From assembly GCF_937910895.1 (NCBI RefSeq), contig NZ_CALEMI010000051.1, positions 1-64,000 on the forward strand: DNA of 64,000 nucleotides, in the 5' to 3' direction. The position numbers were made by a program, and so were the translations under genes. The stretch comes from an uncultured Dokdonia sp. GTDB taxonomy: Bacteria; Bacteroidota; Bacteroidia; Flavobacteriales; Flavobacteriaceae. How positions within the stretch are numbered: the stretch's first letter is position 1; the number at the start of each line of letters is the position of its first letter. The notes under the pieces were generated by a model. The model ran no database searches, was not told the origin of the DNA, and worked only from the letters and a program-made list of their open reading frames with translations. Of the stretch, positions 8,639-16,452 are shown in pieces.

Positions 8639-9895
8639 TTAAATATTGGTGTATAAAAATCGTTGTGTAGAAGGGTTGAGCACACTTGCGTGAAAGTGTT
8701 GCAATAGCTCAGGTTGTCCCAGTTTACCTATTCTCGTCTCACATTGCCTGAAAAGTGCCAATCTCGGTTTTTGTTTGGCAGTATCTTTTTTTTCGTTGTT
8801 TAGAAATCTGCGTATTTGCGCAGCAACGATGAGTTTTAGTTGCACTTCTACCTGGCGTTTTTTGTGGTCTCGCCACCATTTTTTTGTGCCGGCAAAACCT
8901 GTTTTATTTTTAGGATCAAAATATTGATTTGGCAACTGCACGAAGCGACGCTCTGGGTCTTTGGCGAGATATTTCCGTACGAGTTCTATGCGATCTACAT
9001 AGCATTGATGCACATTTGCTAGATGTTTATCGGCTACTGGATTATACCATTGCCAGAGTAACTCTTTACCAATTTTGATTTGTGATTCTGTGAGATAGGT
9101 GTCTTGGTAGAGCACATTTCGCGAAAGCGTCCAAAGCGCATTCACATAAACAGAAAGGGAAGCGGAACGAGCCGAATCTCGTGGCAAATTTTCGGCGCCA
9201 GTTTGATTTGTGGCTCGATTCCGCGCATTTTCCCCTGCATCTTTGGATTTTTTGGGGCATTTTTTCCCTGTGTATCCTGTAAAAGTGTTGCTAGAAGCGT
9301 TGCGTGACGTTGTTTCTTTTGTGAGCGGTAGCGAATTCCTTTTATCTCCGAATAGCTTGGCTCGGCTTGAGTTATCAACGCCTATTATTAAATTATTTAT
9401 GTAACCATTGTTACTAGAGTCTGTATGACGACAAGTTGTCGTATGTGTTTTTTTAAGATGTTGATTGTGTGTAGGTTGTAAATTCCGTGAGTCTTGCTCA
9501 TTTTTGGGCTTATCAACCTGTTTTAAACCGTTTGCTAACAAGATTTTTGGCTCGACCCAGAGGTCATATCCAGAATTGGTACCGTGCCATATTTTATTGA
9601 TAATAATCCCTGCATCTATGAGTCTTTTTAAGTGACGCTGGATGGTACGAGGACTGGCGTTGCCCATTTTAGCCAACTGTAGATTGTTGGTCTTTAGAGG
9701 CGGTAAATTTTGTGGATCAAGTTGTGTGACATTACTCGCTTTCAGTAGTGAAAGTCCGTAAATCTTAATGATATCCTTTGCAGTAGCGGCAATGGCCTGG
9801 CGTATGCGGTTGGAAAGTTGATCTGTATTCTGGTTGTGTTCTTTTATGTGATAATCCAATGCCTTAAAGGCAATGGAATAATTAACTATGCTCAT
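8639..9895 (-). CDS. Winged-helix DNA-binding protein, plasmid/ICE replication type
   Basis: A 418-residue protein with a clear N-terminal winged helix-turn-helix at about residues 72-115 (LAKMGNASPRTIQRHLKRLI is the recognition part, followed by GYDLWVEP as the wing). A polar Asn/Thr/Ser-rich linker (about 125-230) leads to a basic C-terminal region with KTGFAGTKKWWRDHKKRQ. The DNA-binding N-terminus plus basic tail resembles initiator or regulatory proteins of Bacteroidota mobile elements. It overlaps the end of the 53-aa gene by 14 bp. No catalytic Tyr or primase motif is seen, so replication is only one possibility. Confidence 0.6.
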   Translation of the reverse strand: MSIVNYSIAFKALDYHIKEHNQNTDQLSNRIRQAIAATAKDIIKIYGLSLLKASNVTQLDPQNLPPLKTNNLQLAKMGNASPRTIQRHLKRLIDAGIIINKIWHGTNSGYDLWVEPKILLANGLKQVDKPKNEQDSRNLQPTHNQHLKKTHTTTCRHTDSSNNGYINNLIIGVDNSSRAKLFGDKRNSLPLTKETTSRNASSNTFTGYTGKKCPKKSKDAGENARNRATNQTGAENLPRDSARSASLSVYVNALWTLSRNVLYQDTYLTESQIKIGKELLWQWYNPVADKHLANVHQCYVDRIELVRKYLAKDPERRFVQLPNQYFDPKNKTGFAGTKKWWRDHKKRQVEVQLKLIVAAQIRRFLNNEKKDTAKQKPRLALFRQCETRIGKLGQPELLQHFHASVLNPSTQRFLYTNI

Positions 9896-10043
9896 TTTTA
9901 GGACTGTTATGAAACAGCAAAGTGTGTGCTTTGTCTATCTCACTAGTCGGCTTGTGGTGCTTTTTTAGCATCTCTATTTCTTCCTTGATTTCTTTGATAA
10001 GGCTAAGGAAACCTTGGTCTGGGCTATCTTCTGCAAATTTCAT
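9882..10043 (-). CDS. Small protein (53 aa) preceding the winged-helix gene
   Basis: This short leftward frame has a good ATG at 10043 and a TAA at 9882. It encodes a 53-residue acidic peptide with a central charged helix (IKEIKEEIEMLKKHHK). Its 3' end overlaps the start of the 418-aa gene by 14 bp, an arrangement that usually means translational coupling. No family is recognised. The heptad-like spacing suggests a short coiled coil. Confidence 0.5.
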   Translation of the reverse strand: MKFAEDSPDQGFLSLIKEIKEEIEMLKKHHKPTSEIDKAHTLLFHNSPKNEHS

Positions 10044-10058
10044 AAGATGAGATCTGCA

Positions 10059-10337
10059 TTATAATTTCATCGACGTTTGCGACTTTAAAGGCAGGTTCTC
10101 TGTGAGTACTTTTCCCTTTTTACTATTGCGCAATGTTTTCTCGTGTTTAGATTCTAAAAGAGTCAGACAGGCTTCGTAAATAAGTTCTTCGCTAGATGGC
10201 CTAATTTCTTTCCTATTAAAAAATTTAGAAACCGTTGGTCTTGATTTTCCCGATTCTTTAGCTACAAGCGCAATGGGATTATCAAAATACTTGTGCATTT
10301 TTCTCGTAATGGCTTTAATTTCATCTGGTTGATACAT
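10059..10337 (-). CDS. Small HTH DNA-binding regulator
   Basis: A 92-residue protein whose middle (about residues 22-60) reads as a helix-turn-helix: IALVAKESGKSRPTVSKFFN resembles the LacI/XRE recognition helix pair, then a short helix ending EACLTLLES. The tail is basic. It is the first gene of the leftward operon and diverges from the XRE-like gene at 10,500. A consensus -7 box and a 17-bp palindrome lie upstream. It probably controls the element's leftward operon, possibly itself. Confidence 0.65.
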   Translation of the reverse strand: MYQPDEIKAITRKMHKYFDNPIALVAKESGKSRPTVSKFFNRKEIRPSSEELIYEACLTLLESKHEKTLRNSKKGKVLTENLPLKSQTSMKL

Positions 10338-10430
10338 CTATTATAAATTTTATGTGATTCGTGTGACAATTCCGTGTAAAAGTTTTGTAAATTTGACAAC
10401 AATTTAACGCTAAATAAGCATTTATTTGGT

Positions 10431-10464
10431 CAAATATATGTATAAACGTTGCTTAATAAGCAAC
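10431..10464 (-). promoter_or_regulatory. Leftward promoter with embedded palindromic operator
   Basis: On the minus strand a TATATTTG box (10,431-10,438) fits the Bacteroidota -7 consensus TAnnTTTG, and a TTG lies 22 bp upstream (10,461-10,463). A near-perfect 17-bp palindrome GTTGCTTAATAAGCAAC (10,448-10,464) fills the spacer. A bound repressor there would block the promoter, so it is a good operator candidate for one of the two flanking regulators. Confidence 0.5.
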
Positions 10465-10499
10465 AAAAACAAATAATTATTTTCAGATTATAGAATTAA

Positions 10500-11252
10500 A
10501 TGAATGTAAAAAAGGTAGAGAAAAAGGAACAAGTCACTCAAAATAAGGTAGATAAAATGAAAGAAAATTTAGATTATGATACCATTGATCTTAAGTTTAT
10601 AGATGCCATCGATGAAGTATTAGAGAAGAATGATGAGATGGGTATTAAACCAAGTAACGATAGTAGCCTTGGAAAATTAATTTATCCATCTAATAGAAGT
10701 ATTATCTCATCTGTAAGAAGCAGGTCAAAGCATATACCGCATCTGGCACTTATAAACTTTGCAAAAATTTTTGATGTAGATATGAATTACTTCTACGGCC
10801 GTGATGCGTTGAATTATCTTCCTAAATCAAAAGGCACAGTCAACAATTCTAATAACTCTGTTCATAATACGGGAAATAATAATACAACTACTCACGCTGG
10901 AAACCGTGGTACCATAAAAGAAGTTAAAAATGTTCAAAACGAGGTAAATGGCGGCTCAATGGACATCGACACAATGATAATAAATCTTATGGCAAAGCTA
11001 GATAAAGAGTGTGTTGACGAATTTTATAAAATCATAAAGAAGATGAGGAAAGAAAATAAAAAATTAAATAAAGAACTTAATTCTCATTTAAAAAAGAAAT
11101 CCAAAAAGATTGAAAAGATGGCAGCATTGCACAGCGCCGAAGTCAAATCGCTACAAAAAGAACTTAAAAAAAGTAATCAAAATTTACTTGATGCTCAAAA
11201 GAATGAGAGCGATATTCTTAAAAAATATATTTTTTCTTTAGAAACAAAGTAA
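10500..11252 (+). CDS. XRE/CI-like regulator with long coiled-coil tail
   Basis: A 250-residue protein. Residues about 30-100 resemble a phage-repressor-type HTH domain (SLGKLIYPSNRSIISSVRSR, then PHLALINFAKIFDVDMNYFY). An Asn/Thr/Gly-rich linker follows (about 112-140), and residues 150-250 form a strongly charged coiled coil (KKMRKENKKLNKELNSHLKK). It is divergent from the small HTH gene and leads the rightward block ending in the recombinase. It probably acts as the repressor that keeps the element quiet, with the coiled coil giving oligomerisation. Confidence 0.6.
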   Translation: MNVKKVEKKEQVTQNKVDKMKENLDYDTIDLKFIDAIDEVLEKNDEMGIKPSNDSSLGKLIYPSNRSIISSVRSRSKHIPHLALINFAKIFDVDMNYFYGRDALNYLPKSKGTVNNSNNSVHNTGNNNTTTHAGNRGTIKEVKNVQNEVNGGSMDIDTMIINLMAKLDKECVDEFYKIIKKMRKENKKLNKELNSHLKKKSKKIEKMAALHSAEVKSLQKELKKSNQNLLDAQKNESDILKKYIFSLETK

Positions 11253-11310
11253 AAACGTCTTTGTTTCGTAACGTTTATAATAGTATGTTTGTATTATCAA
11301 AATAAAAGTC

Positions 11311-12057
11311 TTGAAAGAACAATATCCAGATTATTCAAAATTATTGAGATTACTCAACGAAAAGGAATATGCTAATAAATACATCGTAAATGCCGAAAGA
11401 CGTATGATTACCCACTGGCAGGATATAGGTCTCTTTGAAGATCAACGCCATACTGATAGTGGATGGAAAAAATTTAGTCTCATCGATATTCTATGGATGG
11501 GTATCATCATTGAATATCGCAATCTGGGATTTGCAAATGAGAGAATAAAGCCTGTTAGGAAATTTCTTTTTGAGAATACAACCATTGTAGGTAAAAGCAT
11601 AAGTAAGTTAGAATACTCAGCTGTTCAAGTTCTCGCTTTCGCGAAAGCGTTATACTTAATAACTGATGTGGCGGGAAACATATATCTCGCAGACGATTAT
11701 GAATATGTAAAGCTCTTGCAGGAAGGCGAAGTGACCAACCACATTGTATTAAGCTTAAATAAAGTAGTCAAAGAAAATATAGCTGTCCTTTTTTCTGAGC
11801 CTAATTTCAACGCTTTTGCAGGATTAAATAAAGAAGAAATCCAAGTAATGCTCATACTGAGAAGTGAATCATATCAATCTGTCCAAGTGACCAAAAAGAA
11901 TAGAGAGATCGATATGATAGAAGGAACAGAACGCATTAGCGAGAAAGATAGAATCATTGACATTCTAAAACAGCACGAATATCAAAATATCGAAATAAAA
12001 CAAGCCAACGGTAAAGTGGTCTTAATAAGCCGTACCGTAAAACAGAAAGCAAAATAG
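11311..12057 (+). CDS. MerR-like HTH regulator
   Basis: A 248-residue protein starting at TTG 11311; no closer ATG keeps the N-terminal helix. The N-terminal region (residues 27-75) fits a MerR-type winged helix: YIVNAERRMITHWQDIGLFE, then WKKFSLIDILWMGIIIEYRN and LGFANERIKPVRKFL. The C-terminal part is unrecognised. It follows the XRE-like gene by 58 bp and precedes the recombinase. MerR-like proteins near large serine recombinases commonly act as recombination directionality factors or activators, which is the inferred role. A CGCTTTCGCGAAAGCG copy lies in the gene at about 11,634 and reads AFAKA. Confidence 0.6.
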   Translation: MKEQYPDYSKLLRLLNEKEYANKYIVNAERRMITHWQDIGLFEDQRHTDSGWKKFSLIDILWMGIIIEYRNLGFANERIKPVRKFLFENTTIVGKSISKLEYSAVQVLAFAKALYLITDVAGNIYLADDYEYVKLLQEGEVTNHIVLSLNKVVKENIAVLFSEPNFNAFAGLNKEEIQVMLILRSESYQSVQVTKKNREIDMIEGTERISEKDRIIDILKQHEYQNIEIKQANGKVVLISRTVKQKAK

Positions 12058-12235
12058 AACAACCATTTGCCATTCACACTCAATTTGTAATCCCATAACG
12101 GAAACAAGTTTGAAACCAATAATTATGAAAACCTAATAACCATCGATTGACAGTAAACGGAATGAGCTGAAAAAGCCATCCACCATCCCATTAGTGCTAT
12201 GACTATAAAATAGAATAGCATTCACGGATTTATTA

Positions 12236-12421
12236 ATGCAATCAATAGATGTAAAAAAAGAGAATAATAAGGAAGTAACAAAAAATAAAATGTCTGTAGA
12301 GAGACTCAAATCATTTAAGGGATTTGAGAACGTGAACGAAGATGAGGCAGATGAAATAATTAAAAATCTTGAGCAGTTTGCACTCATATTATGCAAACAA
12401 GTTCAGCAAAACGTAGCCTAA
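12236..12421 (+). CDS. Small acidic protein overlapping the recombinase start
   Basis: This 61-residue frame with a good ATG ends 31 bp inside the recombinase gene. The product is charged and helical (VERLKSFKGFENVNEDEADE), without Cys clusters or membrane segments. The overlap suggests coupled translation with the recombinase, as for small directionality or accessory factors. No family is recognised. Confidence 0.55.
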   Translation: MQSIDVKKENNKEVTKNKMSVERLKSFKGFENVNEDEADEIIKNLEQFALILCKQVQQNVA

Positions 12422-14025
12422 TGAAAGATTTATCCATCTTTAACCAATTTGCCCGTAAAGACGAAAGCAAGTCACTCAGACAAGCAGGAAATGCTGTTAT
12501 ATATACAAGAGTATCCACTAAAGAACAAGCGGATAATAATGCTAGTTTAGATACGCAGTTAAAGTACTGTGAGCAACTTGCTCAGAAGAAAGGGCTTGAT
12601 GTGGTTGAGTATTTTGGTGGGACTTATGAATCTGCTAAAAGTGATGAGCGTAAGCATTTTCAAAAGATGCTCAACTTTGTAAAACGCCGAAAGGATATTG
12701 GATATATCATAGTGTATTCTTATGATCGGTTTTCACGAACTGGTGCAAACGGAGCATACATAAGTGACCAGCTAAAAAGACAAGGTATTGTTACCATATC
12801 TGCTACTCAAGAGGTAGATACTTCAACTAGTGCAGGATCTTTCCAACAGAATTTATATTATATGTTTTCTCAATTTGATAACGAGTTGAGAAGAGACAAA
12901 TCCGTTTCTGGAATGCAGGAAAAGTTACGTAGAGGCGATTGGACTGGAGCGTGGCCATACGGTTATACTAATACGAATCCGGGAAAAGGAAAAAAACCCA
13001 ACTTTGTAATTAATGAAAAAGGAAAGCTTCTAAAAAAGGCATTTGAATGGAAAGCAATGTTAAACACCTCACACGTTGAGATATCCAAAAAACTTAAGCG
13101 AAAAGGATTAGACCTCTCAGCAAAAAAGCTAAGTGATTATTTTAGAAATCCGTTCTATTGCGGATTAATGGTAAACAAACTAATACCAGGAGAAGTAATT
13201 CAAGGTAACCACGAACCTATGATCACTCGTGAAATGTTCCTCAAGATTCACAATCTTCTTAACTCAAGAGAAGAAGGCAGGAAGTACAACCTTGATGATG
13301 AAAATCTACCGTTGAAAATGTTCGTTAAATCAACGGAATGCGGCACACCCTACACAGGATATGTTGTTAAAAAGAAAGGTTTGTATTACTATAAGAACAG
13401 AAGATCTGGAAGTAGAGAAAACCGAAGCGCAAAAAAGCTTCATAGTTCATTTATGGCACTTTTGGAAAACTACACACTATCTGATGCAAAGTATATAGAA
13501 CCTCTTAAAGAGATTATCGAGAAGACTTTCATCGATTTAAACAAAGAGCAGATAGATGAAGCAAAGGTATTGAATACTAAAGCTGCGGAGCTGGATGTTA
13601 AACTTGACAGGTTGGAAGAACGTTTCGTATTTGAAGAAATATCGAAGGTTCAATACGATAAATTCAAATCAAAACTTGAGTCCGAAAAGAACAAAATAAC
13701 GGAGCTAGTTTCAAACTCAGGATTTAATAGTTCGAACCTCAAAAAATCGATTGACAAAGCTTTGAATTTCGCCTTGAATCTCCCGTCATTGTGGCAATCA
13801 GGTAATATTGAAGTAAAGCGCTCACTTCAATTTATGCTCTTTCCAGAAGGAATAGGGTATGACTTTAAAAACGACCGACTTCGAACTTTTAGAGTGAACT
13901 CAATTTTTAGCGCAATGGCCTCTATTTCAGATAAGTTAGGAGCAAATAAAAACGGGACTTTTCAAAATGATTTTGAAAAATCCCGTTTAGTGACCTCGAC
14001 TGGATTCAAACCAGTAACCTCTTGA
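12391..14025 (+). CDS. Large serine recombinase (integrase) of the mobile element
   Basis: A 544-residue protein with the resolvase catalytic domain: YTRVSTKEQ holds nucleophile Ser42, and YDRFSRTG and the DNELRRDKSV region carry the conserved arginines. A recombinase domain follows (about 185-275, KPNFVINEKGKLLKKAFEW), then a degenerate zinc-ribbon region around CGTPYTGYVV in which the usual second Cys pair is missing, and a coiled coil (about 375-450). The last 25 codons are read from the terminator and the antisense of tRNA-Arg (ending TSTGFKPVTS), so the native C-terminus depends on the junction. It probably catalyses excision and integration of the element lying to its left. An in-frame ATG at 12421 is an alternative start. 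Confidence 0.9.
   Translation: MQTSSAKRSLMKDLSIFNQFARKDESKSLRQAGNAVIYTRVSTKEQADNNASLDTQLKYCEQLAQKKGLDVVEYFGGTYESAKSDERKHFQKMLNFVKRRKDIGYIIVYSYDRFSRTGANGAYISDQLKRQGIVTISATQEVDTSTSAGSFQQNLYYMFSQFDNELRRDKSVSGMQEKLRRGDWTGAWPYGYTNTNPGKGKKPNFVINEKGKLLKKAFEWKAMLNTSHVEISKKLKRKGLDLSAKKLSDYFRNPFYCGLMVNKLIPGEVIQGNHEPMITREMFLKIHNLLNSREEGRKYNLDDENLPLKMFVKSTECGTPYTGYVVKKKGLYYYKNRRSGSRENRSAKKLHSSFMALLENYTLSDAKYIEPLKEIIEKTFIDLNKEQIDEAKVLNTKAAELDVKLDRLEERFVFEEISKVQYDKFKSKLESEKNKITELVSNSGFNSSNLKKSIDKALNFALNLPSLWQSGNIEVKRSLQFMLFPEGIGYDFKNDRLRTFRVNSIFSAMASISDKLGANKNGTFQNDFEKSRLVTSTGFKPVTS
13949..13990 (-). terminator. Intrinsic terminator of tRNA-Arg, inside the recombinase frame
   Basis: A 19-bp inverted repeat with one mismatch (AAACGGGA...TTTTCAAAAT on each side of a 2-bp centre) is followed on the minus strand by a T run. 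It begins 1 bp past the tRNA 3' end, so it ends tRNA transcription. The same bases encode part of the recombinase C-terminus on the plus strand. Confidence 0.85.
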
Positions 14026-14064
14026 GCCGTAATCAAGTGCGCTATTCAGTTGCGCCACGAGGCC
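13991..14064 (-). tRNA. tRNA-Arg(ACG)
   Basis: The minus strand folds into a full cloverleaf: 7-bp acceptor GGCCTCG/CGAGGTC (one G-U), D-stem GCGC/GCGC, anticodon stem CTTGA/TCAAG with loop TTACGGC (anticodon ACG), variable loop AGGTT, and T-stem ACTGG/CCAGT. A73 is present and CCA is not encoded, as is usual in Bacteroidota. The D-loop has G18-A19 and the T-loop has U56, so the normal G19-C56 contact is replaced by A19-U56. The 3' end abuts the mobile element, making this gene the probable attachment site. Confidence 0.92.
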
Positions 14065-14110
14065 TTTATTTTTCCAAAACAACAAAATAATAATTGTTTG
14101 TTTCGGGGTG

Positions 14111-14141
14111 CAAATATATTTCTTTTTATCTTGCTGGCAAA
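14111..14141 (-). promoter_or_regulatory. Predicted promoter of tRNA-Arg
   Basis: On the minus strand TTTG (14,138-14,141) is followed after 19 bp by TATATTTG (14,111-14,118), an exact fit to the flavobacterial -33/-7 consensus. It would start transcription about 40 nt before the tRNA. Confidence 0.6.
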
Positions 14142-14157
14142 TACTTTTTACAAAAAA

Positions 14158-14670
14158 ATGAAACTAATTAAGTACATCCGTGATATACAAGATTTTCCAA
14201 CGCCAGGAATTATTTTTAAAGATATTACTCCTTTATTGGGAGATCGCACCGCTTTCGCGAAAGCGTGCCAAGAATTAGTAGCACTCGTCGGAGATCAGCA
14301 GATAGATAAAGTGGTAGGCGTAGAGTCCAGAGGCTTCTTTTTTGGAGGCGTACTCGCCGAAAAATTAAACGTAGGTTTTGTCCCCGTGCGCAAACCTGGA
14401 AAACTACCATATAAGACAGCATCACAAAGCTACGCACTGGAATATGGAACCGATACTTTAGAAATTCACGAAGATGCTATCCAACCAGGCGACAAAGTCT
14501 TAGTACACGACGACGTCCTCGCCACAGGAGGTACAGCCGCTGCCGTTGTCAAATTAATCGAAGCCCTTGGTGGGGAAGTCGTACAATGTAATTTTTTGAT
14601 TGAACTCAGCTTTTTATCTGGAAGAGAGAAATTACAAGGACACGCTATCGCTGCCGCGATTACGTATTAA
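14158..14670 (+). CDS. apt: Adenine phosphoribosyltransferase
   Basis: This enzyme converts adenine and PRPP to AMP and diphosphate in purine salvage, in the cytosol. The 170-residue protein from ATG 14158 has the usual length and start (MKLIKYIRDIQDFPTPGI). It contains GVESRGFFFG and the PRPP-binding loop VLVHDDVLATGGTAAA (about 116-131). The frame is open further upstream to 14050, inside the tRNA, but the ATG at 14158 matches the family N-terminus. It diverges from tRNA-Arg. A CGCTTTCGCGAAAGCG copy encodes AFAKA at about residue 31. Confidence 0.95.
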   Translation: MKLIKYIRDIQDFPTPGIIFKDITPLLGDRTAFAKACQELVALVGDQQIDKVVGVESRGFFFGGVLAEKLNVGFVPVRKPGKLPYKTASQSYALEYGTDTLEIHEDAIQPGDKVLVHDDVLATGGTAAAVVKLIEALGGEVVQCNFLIELSFLSGREKLQGHAIAAAITY

Positions 14671-14749
14671 ATCAGAATATCCGTTTGAGTATCGTTGAGA
14701 ATTTCTATAGCTATTAAGATTAGGTATACTCTATAGAATATATTGCTTT

Positions 14750-15643
14750 TTATTTGTCTGGTTCAATATGTATTAATACATGCCCTAAATGGGGTATTTC
14801 CATTCGTAAATGGTCTTTTAAATGATGTGCTATATCGTGTCCTTCTTTTACCGATATTTCTCCGTCAACAATTGCGTGTAAATCAACGTGGTATTTCATT
14901 CCTGCTTTTCGAATAAAACATTTTTCTGTCCCTAGAACACCTTTGACTTTAATAGATTCTTCGCGAATTTCTTCTAAAAGATCATCATATAAGTGCTCAT
15001 CCATAATTTCTCCCAAGGCGGGTCTAAAAATTAAATAGCTATTGTAAAGAATAAAAGCAGAAGCAAACAACGCAGCCCAATCATCAGCTGTTTCATATCC
15101 TTCGCCGAATATTAAAGCGATAGAAATTCCGATAAATGCCATCATAGACGTAATTGCATCGCTTCTATGATGCCAAGCGTCTGCTTTAAGCGAAGAACTA
15201 TGTGTCTCTTTACTTTTTTTAATGACGATTCTAAATGAGATTTCTTTCCATAAAATAATACACCCCAGTACAATTAACGTCCAATATTTGGGAGATTTAT
15301 GAGGTGTTTGGATGTTTTGGATGCTTTCATAAGCAATAATGGTTGCAGATGTTACAAGAAAAACAACCACTAAAAAAGTGATGAGCGGTTCAATTTTTCC
15401 GTGTCCGTATGGATGATTTTTATCTGCGGGTCGTTTTGCATATTTTAAACCAAATAGAACAAGTAAAGAAGAGAAAATATCGGTCGTCGATTCTATGGCA
15501 TCAGCAATGAGCGCATAAGAGTTCCCAAAGAAACCTGCAAGTCCTTTTACGATGGCTAGAACTGTATTTCCAATGATGCTGAAGTATATAGTTCTTATGG
15601 CCGTTTGTTCGGTATTCATTCCATTATTCAGGTTGTTCATCAT
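14750..15643 (-). CDS. Cation diffusion facilitator (CDF) metal transporter
   Basis: This inner-membrane metal/proton antiporter has about six TM helices (residues 17-205) and a cytosolic C-terminal domain of about 85 residues. CDF signatures are visible: DAIESTTDIFSS in TM2 (acidic residues 48-55), the HPYGHGKIEP loop, and KADAWHHRSDAITS in TM5. The 297-residue length is standard. Substrate (Zn, Fe, Mn, Co) cannot be told from this alone. It stands alone, converging on apt, and its start is followed by a long non-coding stretch. Confidence 0.9.
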   Translation of the reverse strand: MMNNLNNGMNTEQTAIRTIYFSIIGNTVLAIVKGLAGFFGNSYALIADAIESTTDIFSSLLVLFGLKYAKRPADKNHPYGHGKIEPLITFLVVVFLVTSATIIAYESIQNIQTPHKSPKYWTLIVLGCIILWKEISFRIVIKKSKETHSSSLKADAWHHRSDAITSMMAFIGISIALIFGEGYETADDWAALFASAFILYNSYLIFRPALGEIMDEHLYDDLLEEIREESIKVKGVLGTEKCFIRKAGMKYHVDLHAIVDGEISVKEGHDIAHHLKDHLRMEIPHLGHVLIHIEPDK

Positions 15644-16452
15644 AACTCATACTGACGAGAATTTCAAAATCTAAGGTTGTAGACACGTGCATTTCTTTGA
15701 CATTTAGAAAAATAAAAATAGAGCTTATTTTTTTAACTAGTGACAATGCCACCTTGAAGACAGTCAAAAGATATTCTCAAGAATAAATTGCTTATCATAA
15801 GTTCTCTACTGCGCTCGAACGGGCACGAACAGTTTTGTTTTTATTCAATAGTGTCCGATTAAAATGTATGTGTTTATTTTTTCCTTGATGAAAAACGAAC
15901 CAAAAAAATCAAGACTTAAGAAGCTTTTACTAAAAATTTCTTTTACCAAGGCACAAAAATAAAGTGATGGCTTTTTAAGAATCATTGTGAACATAGTATA
16001 TTTTTAGTCATTTACAGACTTTTATCTTGCGACATTTTTTGCTTAACCCTTCGCTTCAATTCATTTTTTACGTAAAATTTTCTTAGGTCAATTTACGATT
16101 GACCACCAAAAGTGTAAAACTTCGACAGGCTTAGTTTGAAAAACTAAAATGACGAACCATCAAAGTGGTGATTACGTACTAAAATGTAATAAATTATTAA
16201 GTTTTTTCTTCTTTTTCTCCAGTATAGTAAGATGTTTCCGTTAAAAATTTTTGAAGCCTTGGAAAAAATTTAGGAAGCATTTTACGGTTTTTCGCTTTAA
16301 GCGAAAAAATACCTAAGAAAAAGTGTCTTTTCTTTTGGTTCCGTTTTCTTTGGACAAGCAAAGAAAATGAACAAGATGCAAATAGCTAGTTAACCTTATT
16401 AATTTTGTAAAAAATCATACAAAGAAACTCACTAGCTATTAACATCTAAATT
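15644..16452. other. Long intergenic region with an interspersed repeat
   Basis: This 809-bp A+T-rich region has no credible gene. It includes a short Bacteroidota-type intergenic motif around 15,885-15,960 (GAACCAAAAAAATCAAG) and one copy of a longer interspersed repeat at 16,201-16,369. It separates two minus-strand units. Confidence 0.6.
16201..16369 (+). repeat. Interspersed repeat, copy 1
   Basis: Four blocks in this stretch recur in reverse complement and in the same order at 32,141-32,422: TTTTCTTCTTTTTCTCCAG, TTTCCGTTAAAAATTTTTGA, the hairpin TTTTTCGCTTTAAGCGAAAA, and TTTTCTTTTGGTTC with CTTTGGAC. The hairpin keeps its pairing while its loop-proximal base differs (TTTAAG versus TTCAAG). 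Confidence 0.75.

Noticed and set aside
12133-12396. An 87-codon minus-strand frame opposite the small pre-recombinase gene
   Set aside because: It is the antisense of the 61-aa gene and shows a Ser/Phe-rich composition typical of shadow frames.
14050-14157. An apt start at 14,050, giving 206 residues
   Set aside because: It would begin inside the tRNA gene; the ATG at 14,158 matches the family N-terminus and length.
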